Origin: Flavobacterium flavigenum
Lineage (GTDB): Bacteria; Bacteroidota; Bacteroidia; Flavobacteriales; Flavobacteriaceae
Length of the DNA: 64,000 nucleotides
Direction of reading: 5' to 3'
Assembly: GCF_027111255.2 (NCBI RefSeq)
Contig: NZ_CP114285.2
Location: 2,232,001-2,296,000, forward strand
Made by a program: the position numbers and the translations under genes. Below are positions 18,808 through 27,934 of the stretch, in pieces. The stretch's first letter is position 1; every line of letters begins with the position of its first letter. A model generated the notes under the pieces. The model was not told the origin of the DNA. It made no database searches and was given only the letters and a program-made list of their open reading frames with translations.

Positions 18808-20091
18808 CTATAATCTATTATCTGCTATAGTTCCTAAAACTCCTTTTACATCATATATTAAACCATTTGCTTTTTGAATTTCCAGAAAATTTATCTTTAA
18901 AAATTCTGAATGTGCAACTCCTAAAACTATAGCATCAAATTTGTACTTTGGTAAAACATTGGTAGTCTTTAGTCCGTATTCTTTTTCAACCTCTTCAGTA
19001 TTTGCTAAGGGATCATATATTGTAACGGAAATTCCATATTCTTTTAATGCTCTTATAACGTCAACAATTTTAGTATTTCGAACATCCGGACAGTTCTCTT
19101 TAAAAGTAATTCCTAACATCAACAGTTCAGCATGATTTACTGAAATACCTTTTTTTATCATTAATTTTACTACCTGGGATGCTATGTATTCGCCCATACT
19201 GTCATTTAAACGGCGTCCTGCCAAAATTATTTCAGGATGATATCCAAATTCTTGTGCACGCTGAGCCAAATAATAAGGGTCAACACCTATGCAATGCCCC
19301 CCAACTAAACCTGGCTTAAAAGGAAGGAAATTCCATTTTGTAGCAGCAGCAGCTAAAACTTCTTGTGTATCGATATTCATCAGGTTGAATATTTTTGCAA
19401 GTTCATTAACAAAAGCGATATTAATATCCCGCTGTGAATTTTCAATGACCTTCGCTGCTTCAGCAACCTTTATTGTTGGAGCAAGATAAGTTCCGGCAGT
19501 AATAACAGATTTATAAAGTGCATCTACTTTTAAACCTATCTCGGGTGTGGATCCGGCAGTTATTTTCAAAATTTTCTCTACAGTGTGTTCTTTATCACCA
19601 GGATTAATTCTCTCTGGCGAATATCCTGCAAAAAAGTCCTCATTGAATTTTAACCCTGATACTTTTTCTAAAACAGGAACACATTGCTCCTCTGTCACAC
19701 CAGGATACACTGTTGATTCATATATAACAATATCACCTTGCTTTAATACCTTACCTACTGCCTCACTGGCTTTATACAAAGGTGTTAAATCAGGACGATT
19801 ATTTTTATCTACCGGAGTTGGAACCGTTATTATAAAACAATTACAATCTGAAATATTTTTTAAATCTGAAGTGCAATATAGTCCCTTTTTTTCGCTTAAG
19901 TTATTAACTAATACATCACATAAAATAGCATTATCAACTTCTAATGTAGTATCTATACCTTGTTTTAAATTTACAACTCTTGATTCATTAATATCAAATC
20001 CAGCTACAGGATATTTTGTAGCAAATAAACGTGCCAAAGGTAAACCTACATAACCTAATCCTATAACGGCTATTTTCATGTTATTATTCAT
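18808..20091 (-). CDS. Nucleotide-sugar dehydrogenase (TviB/WbpO type)
   Basis: 427 aa. VIGLGYVGLPLA at 9-20 binds NAD; YESTVYPGVTEEQC is near 124-137; YSPERINPGD near 157-166; the catalytic Cys267 lies in GLVGGHCIGVDPYY. These motifs fit UDP-HexNAc 6-dehydrogenases such as TviB and WbpO, which make UDP-HexNAc uronic acids. It could use the product of the 4-epimerase at 22299. It is the first gene behind the promoter at 20181-20211 and opens the main biosynthetic block. Met5 is an alternative start. The exact epimer used cannot be read from the sequence. Confidence 0.87.
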   Translation of the reverse strand: MNNNMKIAVIGLGYVGLPLARLFATKYPVAGFDINESRVVNLKQGIDTTLEVDNAILCDVLVNNLSEKKGLYCTSDLKNISDCNCFIITVPTPVDKNNRPDLTPLYKASEAVGKVLKQGDIVIYESTVYPGVTEEQCVPVLEKVSGLKFNEDFFAGYSPERINPGDKEHTVEKILKITAGSTPEIGLKVDALYKSVITAGTYLAPTIKVAEAAKVIENSQRDINIAFVNELAKIFNLMNIDTQEVLAAAATKWNFLPFKPGLVGGHCIGVDPYYLAQRAQEFGYHPEIILAGRRLNDSMGEYIASQVVKLMIKKGISVNHAELLMLGITFKENCPDVRNTKIVDVIRALKEYGISVTIYDPLANTEEVEKEYGLKTTNVLPKYKFDAIVLGVAHSEFLKINFLEIQKANGLIYDVKGVLGTIADNRL

Positions 20092-20180
20092 ATTTTTCCT
20101 TAATTTCGTTTATCACATTGCACGGCTTCGCTATTCACAGTCACATTTAATGACATGAATCTTGCAGAATTCAATTTCAG

Positions 20181-20211
20181 CAAATATAGTACAATAACTC
20201 AATTTTATCAA
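20181..20211 (-). promoter_or_regulatory. Bacteroidota-type promoter for the second polysaccharide block
   Basis: Read on the minus strand, GTTG is followed by a 20-bp spacer and TATATTTG (bases 20188-20181), matching TTG...TAnnTTTG. The expected transcript start is about 20175, giving a leader of roughly 80 nt before the ATG at 20091. It lies just downstream of the terminator that ends the upxY transcript. Confidence 0.6.
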
Positions 20212-20290
20212 CCTAGAAATTGTCTTATAGTTAATCAAAAAATAAAATGAAACCTAAATACCTATAAGTCAACAATCAAAAAAAACAAAA

Positions 20291-20332
20291 AACAAAAAAA
20301 AAGCAAAAACAACTAAATAAGTTATTTCTGCT
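20291..20332 (-). terminator. Intrinsic terminator after the upxY-like gene
   Basis: On the minus strand a 14-bp stem (20332-20319 with 20314-20301, two G-U pairs) with a 4-nt loop is followed by a T-rich run. The two mismatches seen on the plus strand become G-U pairs on the minus strand, so it works best for minus-strand transcripts. It separates the regulator operon from the main biosynthetic block. The whole 308-bp gap 20092-20399 holds this terminator and the promoter at 20181-20211, and no gene. Confidence 0.8.
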
Positions 20333-20399
20333 TTTTTTAAACTTTGCGTCAATCAAACAACTCCAAAAAACCTTTAAATAAATAATTTTTCTTTTTTGA

Positions 20400-20876
20400 T
20401 CATAAAACTTCTTTTTTGTATTTAATCTTTAATACACATCCTAAAGATTCTAAAACTAGAATATAATGAGTATTTGTTACTTCCTGAACTACAGCATCCT
20501 GATTACTAAAAACTCCTGTTTCTAATTTTATTTTATCCCCTTTTTTATAGGGCACCAAACAAACATCTGAAATATTGGTATCTGAAAGGCTTTTTTTGAT
20601 AGCTGTAATTTCTTCATTTCGAACAATTGCCGCTTTGCCTAACCAAAATAAATAACGGACAACTCCTGCAACTTGAAAAACAGAATTCCTGTCTTTATCT
20701 GGCAATTGAACAAAAACATAAGAATTAAAAAGAGGAATTTCGACTTTTTTCTTTCTGTCTGACCATTGCTTTATCTGAGTAATTAAAGGACAGTAGCATT
20801 CTATACCTATTTCGTTAAGTTTTTCTGCTACTTTTTTTTCCCATTTAGGTTTCGTATAAACTACATACCAATTCAT
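20400..20876 (-). CDS. UpxY/NusG-like transcription antitermination factor
   Basis: 158 aa. NWYVVYTKPKWEKKVAEKL opens the NGN domain, and PLFNSYVFVQL and VRYLFWLGKAA follow in the pattern seen in RfaH and UpxY proteins. The C-terminal part (KGDKIKLETGVFSNQDAVVQ) is a KOW-like domain. UpxY proteins bind RNA polymerase in the leader of their own capsule operon and prevent early termination. This gene is the last of the first operon, 12 bp after ugd, and is followed by a terminator and a new promoter. That layout differs from the usual position as the first gene, so its target leader is uncertain. Confidence 0.85.
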   Translation of the reverse strand: MNWYVVYTKPKWEKKVAEKLNEIGIECYCPLITQIKQWSDRKKKVEIPLFNSYVFVQLPDKDRNSVFQVAGVVRYLFWLGKAAIVRNEEITAIKKSLSDTNISDVCLVPYKKGDKIKLETGVFSNQDAVVQEVTNTHYILVLESLGCVLKIKYKKEVL

Positions 20877-20888
20877 CCGATTAACTTA

Positions 20889-22280
20889 TTAAGAACCTAT
20901 TCCATTGTAAACAAAACCAATAGTCTTTAATTCATTTGCATTTAATATATTTCTTCCGTCAAAAACAAAAGCAGGCTTTTGCATGTAATCATATATTTTT
21001 TGCCAATCATATGTGGTAAATTCATCCCATTCAGTAAGAATCGCAATTGCATGTGCTTCCTTGCATGCTTCATAAGCGTCTTCAAATGTTAGAATAGCAT
21101 CTGCATTTTCTGAAGATTTCCTTGTATCTAAATAATCTAAGTCACTTAAAATTTTATTCTTCGGCACCTTTGGATCATAAACTGAGATTTTAGCCTGTTC
21201 ATTAATCAAATCATCAGCAACATATATTGCAGCAGATTCACGAGTGTCATTTGTATCTTTTTTAAATGCCCAGCCTAAAAAAGTTATCTTTTTATCAGCG
21301 ACAGTATTGTATAAAGTCTGAACAATTTTATTTGAAAATCTTCTTTTTTGATAATCATTCATAATGATCACCTGTTCCCAGTAATCAGCAACTTCGTTTA
21401 ATCCATAAGATTTAGCTATATAAACCAAATTTAAAATATCTTTTTGAAAACAAGAACCTCCAAATCCGACTGAAGCCTTTAAAAATTTAGCACCAATACG
21501 ACTATCCATTCCTATAGCACGAGCTACTTCATTTACATCTGCACCAGTTTTCTCACACAGTTCAGACATTGCATTAATTGACGAAATCCGTTGAGCTAAA
21601 AAAGCATTTGCTGTAAGTTTAGACAATTCAGAGGACCAAACATTTGTTGTTAAAATTTTATCCCGGCTTACCCAATTTGCATAAACATCAACTAAAGCAT
21701 TAATCGCATCATCTCCTTCTGGAGTTGAATCCCCTCCTATAAGAATTCTATCGGGATTTAATAAATCAGCAACGGCAGTTCCTTCTGCCAAAAATTCGGG
21801 ATTAGAAAGAATTTGGAATTGTACACCATTTCCAGTACTATCTAAAATGCTTTTTATAGCTTCTGCAGTACGAACGGGCAAAGTTGATTTTTCGACAACT
21901 ATTTTATTATTTTTAGAAACTCTGGCTATTTGCCTTGCACATAATTCTATATATTTCAGATCAGCAGCCATTCCTTTACCTTTTCCATAAGTTTTGGTTG
22001 GCGTATTCACTGATATAAAAACAACCTCTGCTTCATCTATAGCCTTATCTACATCAGTAGAAAAGAAGAGATTTCTACCTCTAGCTTCAGCTACAATTTT
22101 AGAAAGACCCGGCTCATAAATTGGAATATTATCTGTATTTGGATCACTCCAGTCTTTAATTCTCTGTTCATTCAAATCAACAACAGTTACTTGAATATGT
22201 GGGCATTTTTGCGCAATTACTGCCATCGTAGGACCTCCTACATAACCTGCACCGATGCAACAAATTTTTGTGATTTTCAT
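20889..22280 (-). CDS. ugd: UDP-glucose 6-dehydrogenase
   Basis: 463 aa, long for bacterial Ugd and close to the animal-type enzyme. [17 protein letters not shown] near 7-23 binds [15 protein letters not shown] is near 129-140; the catalytic Cys277 lies in [29 protein letters not shown] is in the C-terminal domain. It oxidises UDP-glucose twice to UDP-glucuronate. It is 18 bp after the 4-epimerase. A second, different nucleotide-sugar dehydrogenase lies at 18808, so the polymer may contain two kinds of uronic acid, or one enzyme may serve other cell-surface pathways. Confidence 0.92.
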   Translation of the reverse strand: MKITKICCIGAGYVGGPTMAVIAQKCPHIQVTVVDLNEQRIKDWSDPNTDNIPIYEPGLSKIVAEARGRNLFFSTDVDKAIDEAEVVFISVNTPTKTYGKGKGMAADLKYIELCARQIARVSKNNKIVVEKSTLPVRTAEAIKSILDSTGNGVQFQILSNPEFLAEGTAVADLLNPDRILIGGDSTPEGDDAINALVDVYANWVSRDKILTTNVWSSELSKLTANAFLAQRISSINAMSELCEKTGADVNEVARAIGMDSRIGAKFLKASVGFGGSCFQKDILNLVYIAKSYGLNEVADYWEQVIIMNDYQKRRFSNKIVQTLYNTVADKKITFLGWAFKKDTNDTRESAAIYVADDLINEQAKISVYDPKVPKNKILSDLDYLDTRKSSENADAILTFEDAYEACKEAHAIAILTEWDEFTTYDWQKIYDYMQKPAFVFDGRNILNANELKTIGFVYNGIGS

Positions 22281-22298
22281 ATTTTTTTATGTATTCCT

Positions 22299-23282
22299 TT
22301 ATTTTAAATTATCCCAATACCAATTAACTGCTTCTTTTAATCCCTCTTCAAGTGAATATTCAGGATTATATCCTAAAATTATTTTTGCTTTTTCTATACT
22401 TGCTAACGAATGTGGAATGTCTCCAACTCGGTTTTCACCATAAACAATTGCAACATCTGCTATTTTTGAATCAAATTCTCCTAAATATTTTTTCAAATAT
22501 CCAACTAAATCGTTCAAAGTATTTCTTTCTCCAAATGCTGTATTATAAACAGTATTAATTGCCTTAGGATTTTTAGACGAAATTGCTAAATCATTCATCT
22601 GAATTACATTATCAATATAAGTAAAATCTCTTGAATAATTCCCATCACCATTAATTACAGGGCTTTCATAATTCATTAATTGCATTACAAATTTAGGAAT
22701 TACTGCAGCATAAGCACCTTTTGGATCTTGTCTTCTTCCAAAAACATTAAAATAACGCAAACCAATTGTTTCGAATCCGTATGTTTTACTAAAAATTTCA
22801 GCATATAGTTCATTTATATATTTAGTGATTGCGTAAGGGGACAATGGCTTGCCGATTACATCTTCTACTTTAGGCATTTCTTCAGAGTCTCCATAAGTAG
22901 AAGAACTTGCTGCATAGACAAATCGTTTTACTTTAGCATCACGTGCAGCAACCAACATATTCAGAAAACCCGAAACATTTACTTCATTAGTAGTAATTGG
23001 ATCATTTATGGACCTTGGTACAGAACCCAATGCTGCCTGATGCAATACATAATCTACTCCCTGAACTGCTAAATTACAATCAGATATATTTCTTATATCG
23101 CCTTCAATTAACTTAAAATTCGGATTTGTCATAAAATCACTTAGATTATGACGATGTCCCGTTGAAAAGTTATCTAAGCAAATTACATTTTGTCCTAAAT
23201 TTAAAAAATGTTCACATAGGTTAGAACCAATAAAACCAGCCCCACCCGTTATTAAAATAGTATTTTGAATATTTTCTTTCAT
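22299..23282 (-). CDS. UDP-N-acetylhexosamine 4-epimerase (WbpP/TviC-like SDR)
   Basis: 327 aa. GGAGFIGS at 13-20, DNFSTGHRHNL at 37-47, AASSSTYGDS near 124-133 and Y150xxxK154 (SPYAITKYINELYA) define an extended SDR of the GalE group. The SSSTYGD and GSVPRSI segments match enzymes of the WbpP/TviC type that prefer N-acetylated UDP-hexoses. It probably interconverts UDP-GlcNAc and UDP-GalNAc to feed the TviB/WbpO-type dehydrogenase. It lies between wzc and ugd with gaps of 13 and 18 bp. Confidence 0.85.
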   Translation of the reverse strand: MKENIQNTILITGGAGFIGSNLCEHFLNLGQNVICLDNFSTGHRHNLSDFMTNPNFKLIEGDIRNISDCNLAVQGVDYVLHQAALGSVPRSINDPITTNEVNVSGFLNMLVAARDAKVKRFVYAASSSTYGDSEEMPKVEDVIGKPLSPYAITKYINELYAEIFSKTYGFETIGLRYFNVFGRRQDPKGAYAAVIPKFVMQLMNYESPVINGDGNYSRDFTYIDNVIQMNDLAISSKNPKAINTVYNTAFGERNTLNDLVGYLKKYLGEFDSKIADVAIVYGENRVGDIPHSLASIEKAKIILGYNPEYSLEEGLKEAVNWYWDNLK

Positions 23283-23295
23283 CTACTTTAAATCA

Positions 23296-25746
23296 TTATT
23301 TTTTAAATATTTTAAAAATATTTTTAAGAAAACCTGTTTCCTTTTCCTCTTCATGATACCCATTTGAATATGTTCCATAACTACCATAATACCCATAACC
23401 ATAGGCTGATCCATACTTAGCCTTATTTTCAAAACCGTTCAAAACAATACTAATATTACTTAATTCACCTCTTTTAACTCGGTTATTTAATAATGTGATC
23501 ATTTCTTTTTTCGAATAATTTTGCCTAACAACATACAGTGTCACATCACTATACTGCATCAATTCTAATGCATCAGAAACAAGTCCAACAGGAGGCGTAT
23601 CAAGTATTATGTAATCATATGTTTTTTTAAGTTCATCGATTAATTCGCCCATTACTTCACTTATAATTAATTCTGAAGGATTAGGGGGAATTGGTCCTGA
23701 AAGAATAACATCAAGATATGGAATCTGAGTTTTATTTACTATTTCATTGAGCGTTTTTTGCTTTATCAAATAATTGACAACCCCATATTGGTTTACCAAA
23801 TTGAATTCGTCTGCCAATCTGGGCTTTCTTAAATCCATTCCTATAATCACTGTCTTTTTCTCGCTAAGTGCAAAAACAGTTGCAATATTAATTGAGCAGA
23901 ATGTCTTTCCTTCCCCACTGATTGATGAAGTGAGCATTAATGTTTTTGCTCCGTCTAATTGCCTTTTTTTATACATAAACTGCAGAGACGAACGAATGCC
24001 TCTAAAAGCTTCTGATAATGCTGATTTAGGTTTTTGAAAAACTGCTAAACTGGTATTTTCTTTATTGATACCAACAACTCCAATTAATGGAATATGGGTT
24101 TGAGTGCTAATATCTTCAGTATTTTGAATTGTATTATTAATAAAAAAAAGCAGGAAAACAATAATTAAAGGTAAAAGGATACCTAAAAATAAAGCTAACA
24201 CGTAATTCACAGAAGTTTTCGGACCAATCAAACCTCCACCAATATCTTTTGCACTATCTATAAAATGTATATCGGATAAATTAGATGCTTTTACAATCTC
24301 GGCTTCATTTCTTTTTTGGAGAAACGTAGCGTAAATATTATCACTTAAATCATATTTTCTTTTGATTTTCAATAATTCTTGTTGTTCTTCCGGTAGTTTT
24401 TTAATAGTACTCTCCGCTTCGCTAATTTTATTACTAACCAACGATAAATCATATTGTAAAGATGACTTTGCTGTTGCTATGTTTTCAAGTAAAACATTTT
24501 TCACAGCAATCATTTGATTGTCAAAATCTTTAAAAATTTTATCACTTTTTACAGCATAAGACATTTCAGATCTCTGTGCAGACAATCCAATAAGTTTCGA
24601 AACGTTTGTAACAACATTAGGATCTTCAATTCCTGCAACGGAAGGTGCCGGCAACTTTGAATAATCATTACTGTTTTTTAAATATGCTTTTAAAGAATTG
24701 TAGTACGCAATTTTACGAGTGACTGCATCTCTTTCAACATCAAAATTAAGGATCTTCTCCGAAACCTTTCCTCCCCCTTCTTCTATCTCATATATATTTT
24801 TATCTTTTCTAAAAGATTTAAGCTCATTTCCGGTTTCTTTTAATTGAGATTCCATTGCAACGAGAGTACTATCAATAAAACTTATAGTATTTGTAGCAAA
24901 TTGATTTTTAGCATCTAACTGATTTTTTATCAGCATTTCAACAGTTGAATTTAAATATTCCACCATTCTTGCTTTATTTGTTCCCTGTAACGATAGCGTC
25001 AAAATTGAACCAGCTTTTTCATCTGCTTCAACCCCGATTCCTCTATATCTTGAAACTGTGGCATCAAAATCATTAAACTTTATAAAATATTCGTTCCCTG
25101 TATAAAAACCAGGATTATCATTTATTTCCAGCTTCCAGTTTAAAAATGGCAACACAACCTTTTCTCCAACTTTATATTTTTTAATAAATTCAATAGGTTG
25201 AACAGTTGTATTACTATAACTGTTATCAGCATAAGTAAATAGAGAAACCGAATTATTCTCAAACGGAATTCTGATTTGGTATTCGTTTGGAGTCAAAAAC
25301 TTAATACTAATTAAAGTTCCGGCTAACTGCGGTTTTGTTTTATCAATATTAACATAAAAAGGAACAGAACCATATACATCAACCATGTTATAATCCCCTT
25401 TTTGAAGATAATCTATATAATACTGTAATTTATCTACTACCAATTCGTTGTGCGATCTTGATTGTAGAATAGTAGAAATACCGCTTACCTGATCTGAAAT
25501 ACCTCCCCAGTTAAAAACCAAACTTGTATTGGAAGTAAAAAAAGGATTACTTTCTTCTTTAATCGAAATTAAAGTTTTCATGCTGTAAATCTTTTCTTTT
25601 CGAATATTAACCTGATACGCTATGGTAAACGCAATAATTAAGCTTACTAAAAACAATTTCCAATAGCCAAAAATTTTGAGGAGAAAGCCTTTAAAATCGA
25701 AACCTGTATGATTTTCAAAAATGGAAAAATCTTTTATATCTAACAT
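23296..25746 (-). CDS. wzc: Wzc-type polysaccharide co-polymerase with tyrosine kinase domain
   Basis: 816 aa from the ATG at 25746 (MLDIKDFSIFENHTG). An ATG at 25854 would overlap the exporter gene by 94 bp and add an unconserved N terminus, so it was not used. Two membrane helices (near 25-45 and 540-560) flank a Wzz domain with coiled coils. The kinase has Walker A SSISGEGKTF near 605-614, Walker A' IIGMDLRKPRL and Walker B YIILDTPPVG. The C terminus has a tyrosine cluster (GYGYYGSYGTYSNGY) for autophosphorylation. It controls polymer length and export with the Wza-like lipoprotein, 14 bp upstream. Confidence 0.92.
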   Translation of the reverse strand: MLDIKDFSIFENHTGFDFKGFLLKIFGYWKLFLVSLIIAFTIAYQVNIRKEKIYSMKTLISIKEESNPFFTSNTSLVFNWGGISDQVSGISTILQSRSHNELVVDKLQYYIDYLQKGDYNMVDVYGSVPFYVNIDKTKPQLAGTLISIKFLTPNEYQIRIPFENNSVSLFTYADNSYSNTTVQPIEFIKKYKVGEKVVLPFLNWKLEINDNPGFYTGNEYFIKFNDFDATVSRYRGIGVEADEKAGSILTLSLQGTNKARMVEYLNSTVEMLIKNQLDAKNQFATNTISFIDSTLVAMESQLKETGNELKSFRKDKNIYEIEEGGGKVSEKILNFDVERDAVTRKIAYYNSLKAYLKNSNDYSKLPAPSVAGIEDPNVVTNVSKLIGLSAQRSEMSYAVKSDKIFKDFDNQMIAVKNVLLENIATAKSSLQYDLSLVSNKISEAESTIKKLPEEQQELLKIKRKYDLSDNIYATFLQKRNEAEIVKASNLSDIHFIDSAKDIGGGLIGPKTSVNYVLALFLGILLPLIIVFLLFFINNTIQNTEDISTQTHIPLIGVVGINKENTSLAVFQKPKSALSEAFRGIRSSLQFMYKKRQLDGAKTLMLTSSISGEGKTFCSINIATVFALSEKKTVIIGMDLRKPRLADEFNLVNQYGVVNYLIKQKTLNEIVNKTQIPYLDVILSGPIPPNPSELIISEVMGELIDELKKTYDYIILDTPPVGLVSDALELMQYSDVTLYVVRQNYSKKEMITLLNNRVKRGELSNISIVLNGFENKAKYGSAYGYGYYGSYGTYSNGYHEEEKETGFLKNIFKIFKK

Positions 25747-25760
25747 CTTTTGAGTCCCGT

Positions 25761-26552
25761 TTAATTTTTGATAATCAAATATACCGTTGTTGCCAATGAC
25801 AATAAAGTTATTATAGTTCCTATTGACTGAATACCGGTTTGTCCTGTTCCCCAAGTTTTTTGCCTTAATGGCTTTACATAAACATAATCATTAGGCTGCA
25901 AATAATAATAAGGGGATTTCATCACATTTGCATCTGTCAGATCAATATCATTCATCTGTACACCTGTAGGCGTCTGTCGTATTATAGTAACCGCTTTTCT
26001 ATTACCAACAGTAGTAATATCACCAGCATTTGCAATTGCTTCCATAATATTTACATTTTCTTTAAATATTATTTTAGTTCCTGTGCTCCCTACTTCGCCG
26101 TTTATAGTATACCTGAAACCTGATAATTTTACGGTAACAAATATATTTGCTTCTGTTTTAAAATACTCCTCAAGTAGTTTTTTTTCAATTTTGATTCGTA
26201 CTTCTTCAAGCGTATATCCAATTACGTTTATTTCTCCTAAAATTGGCATTCTTATATTACCATGATCATCAACTGTAAAACCGTTAAAATATAATTGTGA
26301 TTCGGATTTACCTCCGCTACTATTTTCATTTTCAGAAGCTTTAAAAATAGCAACTAATTTAGGATCAATTGCTTTAATATCCACATTTAAAACATCGTTA
26401 ACCTGTAATCTATAAGGCTTTGATTCAACTGCAGAAACTGTATTCTCATTTCCGGCATTCCCTTTATCCTGCAAATACACTAAATCTTTTATAGGAATAC
26501 ATGATGTAAAAAGCGTACTAATTAGTAATAAATAAAAACAGTTTTTTGTCAT
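25761..26552 (-). CDS. wza: Wza-like polysaccharide export lipoprotein
   Basis: 263 aa from the ATG at 26552. This start gives a clean lipoprotein signal: MTKNCFYLLLISTLFTSC, with the lipidated Cys at 18. A start 14 codons earlier (26594) is open but would bury the signal and overlap the -7 promoter box. YRLQVNDVLNVDIKAIDPKL opens the export domain, and YTINGEVGSTGTKI marks an SLBB-type repeat. A hydrophobic helix near the C terminus (IGTIITLLSLATTVYLII) ends the protein. It forms the outer-membrane side of the export channel and partners Wzc. It is the first gene of the first polysaccharide operon. Confidence 0.88.
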   Translation of the reverse strand: MTKNCFYLLLISTLFTSCIPIKDLVYLQDKGNAGNENTVSAVESKPYRLQVNDVLNVDIKAIDPKLVAIFKASENENSSGGKSESQLYFNGFTVDDHGNIRMPILGEINVIGYTLEEVRIKIEKKLLEEYFKTEANIFVTVKLSGFRYTINGEVGSTGTKIIFKENVNIMEAIANAGDITTVGNRKAVTIIRQTPTGVQMNDIDLTDANVMKSPYYYLQPNDYVYVKPLRQKTWGTGQTGIQSIGTIITLLSLATTVYLIIKN

Positions 26553-26569
26553 TTTTAAAATTTTATAAG

Positions 26570-26577
26570 CAAATATA
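26570..26577 (-). promoter_or_regulatory. Candidate -7 promoter box for the wza-wzc operon
   Basis: TATATTTG on the minus strand matches TAnnTTTG and is the same octamer as at 20188-20181. It lies 17 nt before the chosen ATG at 26552. The -33 region does not show a clear TTG, so the call is weaker than at 20181. Confidence 0.4.
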
Positions 26578-26622
26578 ACTATTCCTGTAATCATCAGGAA
26601 ATCTTGCTTAAGTTGTATTTAT

Positions 26623-27243
26623 CTAATTGTTTTTGAAAGTTTTTTCGAAAGGTATACGTTGTAAAATACTTCTCCCAAGCGTGACTTCATCAGCATATTC
26701 TAATTCATCTCCTACTGAAATCCCCCTTGCTATTGTAGAAATTACAATATCAGAATCAGCAATTTGTTTATAGATATAAAAATTTGTGGTATCTCCTTCC
26801 ATCGTTGAACTTAATGCAAAAATAATTTCGACAACTTTATCCAATTTTACCTTTTCAACAAGAGTCGTTATATTTAACTGGCTCGGTCCAACTCCTTCAA
26901 TTGGAGAAATCTTACCTCCTAAAACATGATAAATCCCTTTATATTGCCCTGTATTTTCAATAGCCATTACATCTCTTATATCTTCAACAACACAAATAGT
27001 CTGATGATTTCTTGCTGAATTGGCACAAATTTCACAAACTTTTGTATCAGAAATATTATGACAATTTTCGCAAAATTTAATATCCTCTCGCATATTTAAT
27101 AATGCCTGAGACAAAAAAACTGTTTGTTCTTTTGGCTGTTTTAACAGATGAAGGACCAAACGCAAGGCCGTACGCTTACCTATTCCTGGCAACTGGGACA
27201 TTTCGCTGACTGCTTTTTCTATTAATTTTGATGAAAATTCCAT
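26623..27243 (-). CDS. recR: Recombination mediator protein RecR
   Basis: 206 aa, normal length. The helix-hairpin-helix is near 15-30 ([19 protein letters not shown]), a four-cysteine zinc site uses Cys58, 61, 70 and 73, and the Toprim domain follows ([19 protein letters not shown], near 85-103). It acts with RecO and RecF to load RecA at gaps. It is the housekeeping gene that borders the polysaccharide locus, 70 bp before the wza start. A TAnnTTTG box lies almost directly against its start codon. Confidence 0.96.
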   Translation of the reverse strand: MEFSSKLIEKAVSEMSQLPGIGKRTALRLVLHLLKQPKEQTVFLSQALLNMREDIKFCENCHNISDTKVCEICANSARNHQTICVVEDIRDVMAIENTGQYKGIYHVLGGKISPIEGVGPSQLNITTLVEKVKLDKVVEIIFALSSTMEGDTTNFYIYKQIADSDIVISTIARGISVGDELEYADEVTLGRSILQRIPFEKTFKNN

Positions 27244-27248
27244 GAAAA

Positions 27249-27256
27249 CAAAGGTA
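27249..27256 (-). promoter_or_regulatory. -7 promoter box abutting recR
   Basis: TACCTTTG on the minus strand ends 5 nt before the recR ATG at 27243. A start of transcription a few bases after such a box would give an mRNA with no or almost no leader. No TTG is seen at the -33 position. Confidence 0.35.
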
Positions 27257-27321
27257 ATGCTTTAAACAATTAAGTGTTTTTAAAACTTTAATACTCTTAA
27301 AAGCCAAAAAGTTGTGGTTGA

Positions 27322-27408
27322 TAATATTTCTAGCCCTGATGGAAACGGCATCCTTTTGTGCCGGGGTTCGGCGAAAAAGATAAAGTGTACAGCAGGAAAC
27401 AGCTTCTA
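27322..27408. ncRNA. Structured intergenic element, candidate repeat or small RNA
   Basis: The 171-bp gap after recR holds a GC-rich island in AT-rich surroundings. On the plus strand it contains a hairpin, GCCG-GGGTT-CGGC, extended by ATCCTTTT pairing with AAAAGAT, and an outer pairing of AGCCCTG with CAGG...GCT. It resembles intergenic elements I remember from several Flavobacterium genomes, some of which were described as a candidate structured RNA (flavo-1), but I cannot confirm that match. The strand is uncertain. There is no reading frame in it. Only one copy is seen in this window. Confidence 0.4.
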
Positions 27409-27414
27409 AAAAAA

Positions 27415-27780
27415 CTAATATTGATTTGTTGCTAATAAAACTAGTGTACAGGCAACTTCGACTTTGATATTGTTAAGTTCAAGTAACTGGTATAACTCAG
27501 GATTTTCAGTACCGGGATTAAAAATTACCCGTTTAGGCTGTGCCTCCACAATATAATTATAGTAATCACGCTGACGAACCGGATTTAAATACAAAGTGAC
27601 TGTATCTATATTTGTAACAGGAATGGCTTTAGTATGAATTTTTACTCCCGCAACTTCTCCGGCATTTTGACCTATTGCCAAAACAGTATGTCCTTTTTGA
27701 GTAAGCATATTTATTGCTCTAAAAGCATAACGTTGCGGTTTTGTTGTAGCACCGAGAACTAAAGTTTTTTTATTTTTCAT
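27415..27780 (-). CDS. CoA-binding domain protein (YccU-like)
   Basis: 121 aa, a single CoA_binding_2 domain. KTLVLGATTKPQRYAFRAIN near 5-24 gives the Rossmann-type nucleotide loop; HTVLAIGQNAGEVAGV and RVIFNPGTENPELYQLL follow. The family is small, cytoplasmic and of unknown exact role; binding of CoA is expected from the fold only. It has its own -7 promoter box at 27798-27805, so it is likely transcribed alone. The structured element at 27322-27408 lies directly downstream. Confidence 0.85.
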   Translation of the reverse strand: MKNKKTLVLGATTKPQRYAFRAINMLTQKGHTVLAIGQNAGEVAGVKIHTKAIPVTNIDTVTLYLNPVRQRDYYNYIVEAQPKRVIFNPGTENPELYQLLELNNIKVEVACTLVLLATNQY

Positions 27781-27797
27781 TATTTCTGAATATAGTA

Positions 27798-27805
27798 CAA
27801 AAGTA
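27798..27805 (-). promoter_or_regulatory. -7 promoter box for the CoA-binding gene
   Basis: TACTTTTG on the minus strand, 17 nt before the ATG at 27780. The -33 element is not clear. Confidence 0.35.
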
Positions 27806-27934
27806 ATTAAAAAGGCCGAATTTCCCGCTTGTTATTCATTTAGAGACACAAAGAAGAATTAAACAATATCCTAACATCATTTTAGAGTAAAATCTTAAAA
27901 TTTAATTACTTTTACTCTCCCAACTAAACACATT

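Noticed and set aside
19547..20053. A 168-codon plus-strand frame opposite the nucleotide-sugar dehydrogenase
   Set aside because: It lies wholly antisense to a strongly supported gene, shows no recognisable domain and has low-complexity Ser/Thr-rich composition typical of a shadow frame.
25747..25854. N-terminal extension of Wzc by 36 residues
   Set aside because: It would overlap the exporter gene by 94 bp and the added residues do not resemble Wzc proteins; the ATG at 25746 gives a normal 14-bp gap.
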